Source: AC-37 sp036382905 (GTDB taxonomy: Bacteria > Actinomycetota > Thermoleophilia > Solirubrobacterales > Thermoleophilaceae). From it: 12,469 nt of DNA. Shown piece after piece: positions 10,913-12,469 of this stretch. Position 1 is the first letter of the stretch, and each line of letters starts with the position of its first letter. The stretch is taken from positions 1-12,469 of the forward strand of contig DASVPL010000173.1 of assembly GCA_036382905.1 (NCBI GenBank). Direction: 5' to 3'. The notes under the pieces were generated by a model. It saw only the letters and a list, made by a program, of their open reading frames with translations. It ran no database searches and was not told the DNA's origin. The position numbers and the translations under genes are program-made.

Positions 10913-12469
10913 TCAGCGGATCTTGAAGGTGACGAAGTTGCGGCTCAGCGGGTTGGGCTTGAGAACCTTCTTCTCGGCGTTCCCGGCGCGATCGACCGCG
11001 CGGATGCGGGCCGTCCAGGTGCCCGGACGGTGGTAGCCCGTACGGGTGAAGGTCCAGCTCGTGGTGCCACGCGCGACCACGTATGTGGGGCGGCGGCAGC
11101 TCACCACGCGACCGAGCCGGCCGCTCGGCTGTAGGTAGCGGCAGAGGCCGGTCCCGCCGCCCTCGCGGCGGGCGATGGCGACCGTCACGCGGGCGAGGGC
11201 ACCGCAGCCGCGCTCCCATGCGATGCCGCGGAAGCGCAGGGCGGTGCGGGAGGCGTGGATCGGGTGGCGGCCGGGGCGGAAGCTCGACCGCGGGGCGAGC
11301 TCGTCCGGGCATGGGTTGCGGCCGAAGCGCCCGGCCGGGGTGGCGGGGTCGCGCGCCGGAGTGGCGGGGTCGAGCCCGGGCCACGCGGGGAGCTCGGCCT
11401 CGTCGCCGCCGGGCGTGTCCGGGGTGCCGACGGACGGTGCGTCCGGCGCCGTGCGGGGACCCGCGGAGGGCTCGTGCCCGGAGTTCGGGGTGGAGCCGCG
11501 GCCGTCGTCCAGGTCGGGCTTCGGCTGCGGGGTGGGCTCGGCGCCGGGCTCGGGATCGGGGCCGGGGCCGGGGCCGGGCTGCGGATCGGGGTCCGGGTCG
11601 GGGTGGGGATCCGGGGCCGGGCCGGGGCCGGCGCCCGGGTCGGCATCCGGATCGGGCTTCGGGTCGGGATCGGGGTCCGGCCCCGGGTCGGGACCGGTGT
11701 CCGGGCCGGGGCCGGAGTCCGGATTCGGATCGGGATCGAGGTCTGGATCGGGATGCGGGTTGGGATCGGGACCGGTGTCCGGGCCGGGGTCGGAGTCCGG
11801 GTTCGGATCGGGATCGAGGTCGGGATCGGGATCCGGGTCGGGGTCGGGACCGGCGCCCGGGCCGGGGTCGGCGTCCGAATCCGGATCGGGATCGAGGTCT
11901 GGATTGGGTTCCGGGTCCGGATCCGGCTGCGGGTCCGGCGCCGGCTCGTCGTCGTCGGCGATGGTCACGGTCGCGCTCATGTCGCCGGGCGCGGCGCCGC
12001 CCTGCTCGCCGAGGTACACGGAGAACGTCTCGTCCGGCTCGTCGATCGCGTCGTCCACGATCGGGATCGCGACGCGGCGCACCAGCTCGCCTGGCTCGAA
12101 CGTCACCACCTGCGACCGGCGCGTGTAGTCGCCGGGAGCCTCGGCACTGTCGTCGCGAGTCGCCGCGACCACCGCCACGCGCCGCCACGTGGCGCGCGAC
12201 AGCCGCACCTCGACCTCCACCGTGCCCGTGCCCTCGTCCACCGCCGCGTCCGCGACGCTCACGAGCGGCAGCGTCGAGCTGCGCAGCCACGTGCCGCTCG
12301 GCTCGTAGTCGGGCGGCGAGTACCCGTGCGCTTCGTCCACCTGGAGCCCCTCCGCGACCGCGAACGCGCCGGTGACCGAGGCGTGGCGGACGATCCGGAA
12401 CTCGTCGGCCGGCTCGGGCAGGAACGGAGCGATCGTGGCCACCCGCAGGGTCCCGTCGTGGCGCGCGGC
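10913..12469 (-). CDS. Calx-beta domain protein with Asp-Pro-rich linker (partial, N-terminus off window)
   Basis: The 518 visible residues are the C-terminal part of what is probably a large exported protein; the frame is open to the window edge, so no start is seen. Numbered from the edge, a Calx-beta domain spans about 60-175. It begins VSVADAAVDEGTG and includes GDYTRRSQVVTFEPGE, DDAIDEPDETFSVYL and the closing VTIADDDEP. This is a calcium-binding beta-sandwich found in adhesins and surface proteins. An acidic linker of about 150 residues follows, almost entirely Asp-Pro with Gly, Asn, Ser and Glu variants, partly built from 78-bp tandem repeats. The final 140 or so residues form a beta-rich domain with four cysteines (in NPCPDEL, RGCGAL, GLCRYL, VSCRRP) that could form disulfides outside the cell, ending in a WTARIRAVDRAGN strand. 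No sortase signal or C-terminal helix is present. The ligand is unknown. Confidence 0.85.
   Translation of the reverse strand, partial: AARHDGTLRVATIAPFLPEPADEFRIVRHASVTGAFAVAEGLQVDEAHGYSPPDYEPSGTWLRSSTLPLVSVADAAVDEGTGTVEVEVRLSRATWRRVAVVAATRDDSAEAPGDYTRRSQVVTFEPGELVRRVAIPIVDDAIDEPDETFSVYLGEQGGAAPGDMSATVTIADDDEPAPDPQPDPDPEPNPDLDPDPDSDADPGPGAGPDPDPDPDPDLDPDPNPDSDPGPDTGPDPNPHPDPDLDPDPNPDSGPGPDTGPDPGPDPDPDPKPDPDADPGAGPGPAPDPHPDPDPDPQPGPGPGPDPEPGAEPTPQPKPDLDDGRGSTPNSGHEPSAGPRTAPDAPSVGTPDTPGGDEAELPAWPGLDPATPARDPATPAGRFGRNPCPDELAPRSSFRPGRHPIHASRTALRFRGIAWERGCGALARVTVAIARREGGGTGLCRYLQPSGRLGRVVSCRRPTYVVARGTTSWTFTRTGYHRPGTWTARIRAVDRAGNAEKKVLKPNPLSRNFVTFKIR
11693..11926 (-). repeat. Three 78-bp tandem repeats in the Asp-Pro linker
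   Basis: Units start at 11693 (accggtgtccgggccgggg), 11771 and 11849 (accggcgcccgggccgggg), an exact period of 78 bp or 26 codons. Units 1 and 2 differ at only a few positions and unit 3 is more diverged. A looser copy begins near 11627 at a 66-bp offset. All are in frame, so copy-number change would lengthen or shorten the linker without a frameshift. Confidence 0.8.

Noticed and set aside
11600..11926. CRISPR array
   Set aside because: The repeats are 78 bp tandem units without unique spacers, all in frame with the coding sequence.
11175..12128. Plus-strand open frame rich in Gly-Ser repeats, resembling a PE_PGRS or spidroin-like protein
   Set aside because: It is the exact antisense of the Asp-Pro linker; the opposite frame has a Calx-beta domain and a structured C-terminus, so that is the real gene.

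Overview
The window is very GC-rich, uses many GTG/TTG starts, and is packed with short 4-bp gene overlaps. Its gene content (DisA, an actinobacterial-type CarD, IspD, IspF, CysS, RlmB, a Spo0H-type sigma factor) points to a high-GC Actinomycetota. A deep lineage such as Thermoleophilia (Solirubrobacterales-like) is my best guess; that placement is inference from gene order and protein style, not from a marker search.

Left block (1-2710, all minus strand). Reading leftwards: a PlsC-type acyltransferase, an ECF sigma factor, a 108-residue one-TM protein, a second ECF sigma factor, and a zinc-finger anti-sigma factor that runs off the window's left edge. Gaps are about 30 bp or are overlaps, so this could be one lipid/envelope-stress unit with two stacked sigma modules. 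An unusual nested palindromic element sits inside the anti-sigma gene, in the linker before its membrane helix.

Middle (2711-4225). A divergent unknown small membrane protein is followed after 13 bp by tRNA-Thr(UGU), which lacks an encoded CCA. Both face an L,D-transpeptidase gene whose stop codon touches the tRNA's 3' end.

Right-centre (4301-10830, all minus strand). In transcription order: disA, carD, ispD, a HisK-type PHP phosphatase, ispF, cysS, rlmB, then sigH after a gap of about 135 bp. This keeps the conserved Bacillus order (disA-ispD-ispF-cysS-rlmB-sigH) but carries carD, as in mycobacteria. Five of the six junctions from disA to rlmB are overlaps, four of them GTGA. The operon links c-di-AMP synthesis, RNA polymerase stabilisation, isoprenoid precursor synthesis, cysteinyl-tRNA charging and 23S rRNA methylation.

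Right edge (10913-12469, minus strand). The C-terminal part of a probably exported protein: a Calx-beta domain, a roughly 150-residue Asp-Pro-rich linker built partly from 78-bp tandem repeats, and a Cys-containing beta-rich C-terminal domain.

Three gene starts (upstream ECF sigma factor, divergent membrane protein, disA) have a TANNNT -10-like hexamer 6-7 nt upstream and no clear Shine-Dalgarno, as expected of leaderless actinobacterial mRNAs. No intergenic stretch exceeds 300 bp. I saw no insertion sequence, CRISPR array, integrase or phage gene. Most of the window is core housekeeping with a few unusual local features, not an obvious new defence or biosynthetic system.
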